6,339 nucleotides of DNA from Alistipes sp. GTDB lineage: Bacteria > Bacteroidota > Bacteroidia > Bacteroidales > Rikenellaceae. Location of the stretch: NCBI GenBank assembly GCA_017384185.1, contig JAFNUH010000232.1, positions 1 to 6,339 of the forward strand, read 5' to 3'. The position numbers were made by a program, and so were the translations under genes. Shown in pieces: positions 5,860 to 6,339 of this stretch. Positions within the stretch are counted from its first letter, which is position 1. Every line of letters begins with the position of its first letter. Under the pieces are notes generated by a model. The model was not told the DNA's origin. It did not search any database and was given only the letters and a program-made list of their open reading frames with translations.

Positions 5860-6339
5860 TTACAACTGGGGACCAGCAGCAACCAATGACTTACCCTCCT
5901 CGTTGCCAGTGAACTTAGCGAAGTTCTTGATGAAGCGAGAAGCCAAGTCCTCAGCCTTAGTGTTCCACTCAGCAGCGTCAGCGTAAGTGTCACGAGGATC
6001 GAGGATAGCGGGATCAACGCCAGGAAGAGCTGTGGGAACCTTGAAGTCGAAGATAGGAATCTGCTTAGTCTCTGCCTTGTCGATTGAGCCATCGAGGATA
6101 GCGTCGATGATACCACGTGTATCCTTGATAGAGATACGCTTGCCAGTACCGTTCCAACCTGTGTTAACGAGGTATGCAGTAGCACCTGAAGCCTCCATCT
6201 TCTTAACCAACTCCTCACCGTACTTTGTGGGGTGCAATGAAAGGAATGCAGCACCGAAGCAAGCAGAGAATGTAGGAGTAGGCTCAGTGATACCACGCTC
6301 TGTACCAGCCAACTTTGCGGTGAAACCAGAGAGGAAGTA
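5860..6339 (-). CDS. pckA: Phosphoenolpyruvate carboxykinase (ATP), C-terminal part, cut by the window edge
   Basis: The last 159 residues are present; the frame stays open through base 6339 ([20 protein letters not shown] at the edge). The segment follows ATP-dependent PckA closely: [39 protein letters not shown], then [18 protein letters not shown] and the C-terminal VAAGPQL. These include the nucleotide-binding Arg/Thr region of the family. The enzyme interconverts oxaloacetate plus ATP with PEP, ADP and CO2 in the cytosol. In fermenting Bacteroidales it commonly runs toward oxaloacetate, feeding succinate formation. The Walker-type kinase loop and start lie outside the window. A terminator follows about 20 nt downstream. 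No frameshift or stop is seen in the part present. Confidence 0.96.
   Translation of the reverse strand, partial: YFLSGFTAKLAGTERGITEPTPTFSACFGAAFLSLHPTKYGEELVKKMEASGATAYLVNTGWNGTGKRISIKDTRGIIDAILDGSIDKAETKQIPIFDFKVPTALPGVDPAILDPRDTYADAAEWNTKAEDLASRFIKNFAKFTGNEEGKSLVAAGPQL

Noticed and set aside
5799..6296. 165-codon open frame on the minus strand overlapping pckA in another frame
   Set aside because: Composition is Ser/Leu/Thr-rich with no recognisable motif, and it overlaps a clearly conserved PckA reading frame; it is a frame shadow.

Overview
The window looks like a chromosomal stretch from a member of the order Bacteroidales (Bacteroidota), probably a gut-type organism. Three things point there: promoters of the phylum-specific TTG / TAnnTTTG form in front of rpsO, apbE and the cotH-like gene; two lipoproteins with short Bacteroidota-style signal peptides; and housekeeping proteins (S15, PNPase, PckA) that read as Bacteroidales versions. 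Genus cannot be fixed from this sequence; no mobile element, CRISPR array, tRNA or rRNA was seen.

Left end, minus strand (1-720): a classic rpsO-pnp unit. rpsO (S15) has a strong promoter, a leader of about 100 nt with possible structure, then an 80-nt gap to pnp that carries a perfect 13-bp hairpin. pnp runs off the left edge.

Centre, plus strand (781-3873): a three-gene unit driven by a divergent promoter at 781-810. It encodes a lipoprotein ApbE flavin transferase, a YegS/DgkB-type lipid kinase 32 nt further on, and an AraC-family regulator. The regulator's natural start (ATG at 2885, with a good SD and a 1-nt overlap with the kinase stop) is out of frame with its body because of a run of six T. 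Removing one T, or a +1 slip there, gives one continuous 307-residue protein. This is the most notable observation in the window. The unit ends in a strong, probably bidirectional terminator at 3834-3873.

Right part, minus strand (3874-6339): a 605-aa surface-type lipoprotein with a discoidin-like domain followed by a CotH kinase-like domain, under its own promoter, and before it the 3' end of pckA (ATP-dependent PEP carboxykinase) closed by its own terminator. pckA runs off the right edge.

Functionally the window is a mix of core genes (translation, RNA decay, central carbon metabolism) and accessory envelope genes (flavinylation, lipid phosphorylation, a surface kinase-like lipoprotein). 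I see no clear evidence of a new multi-gene defence or mobile system.
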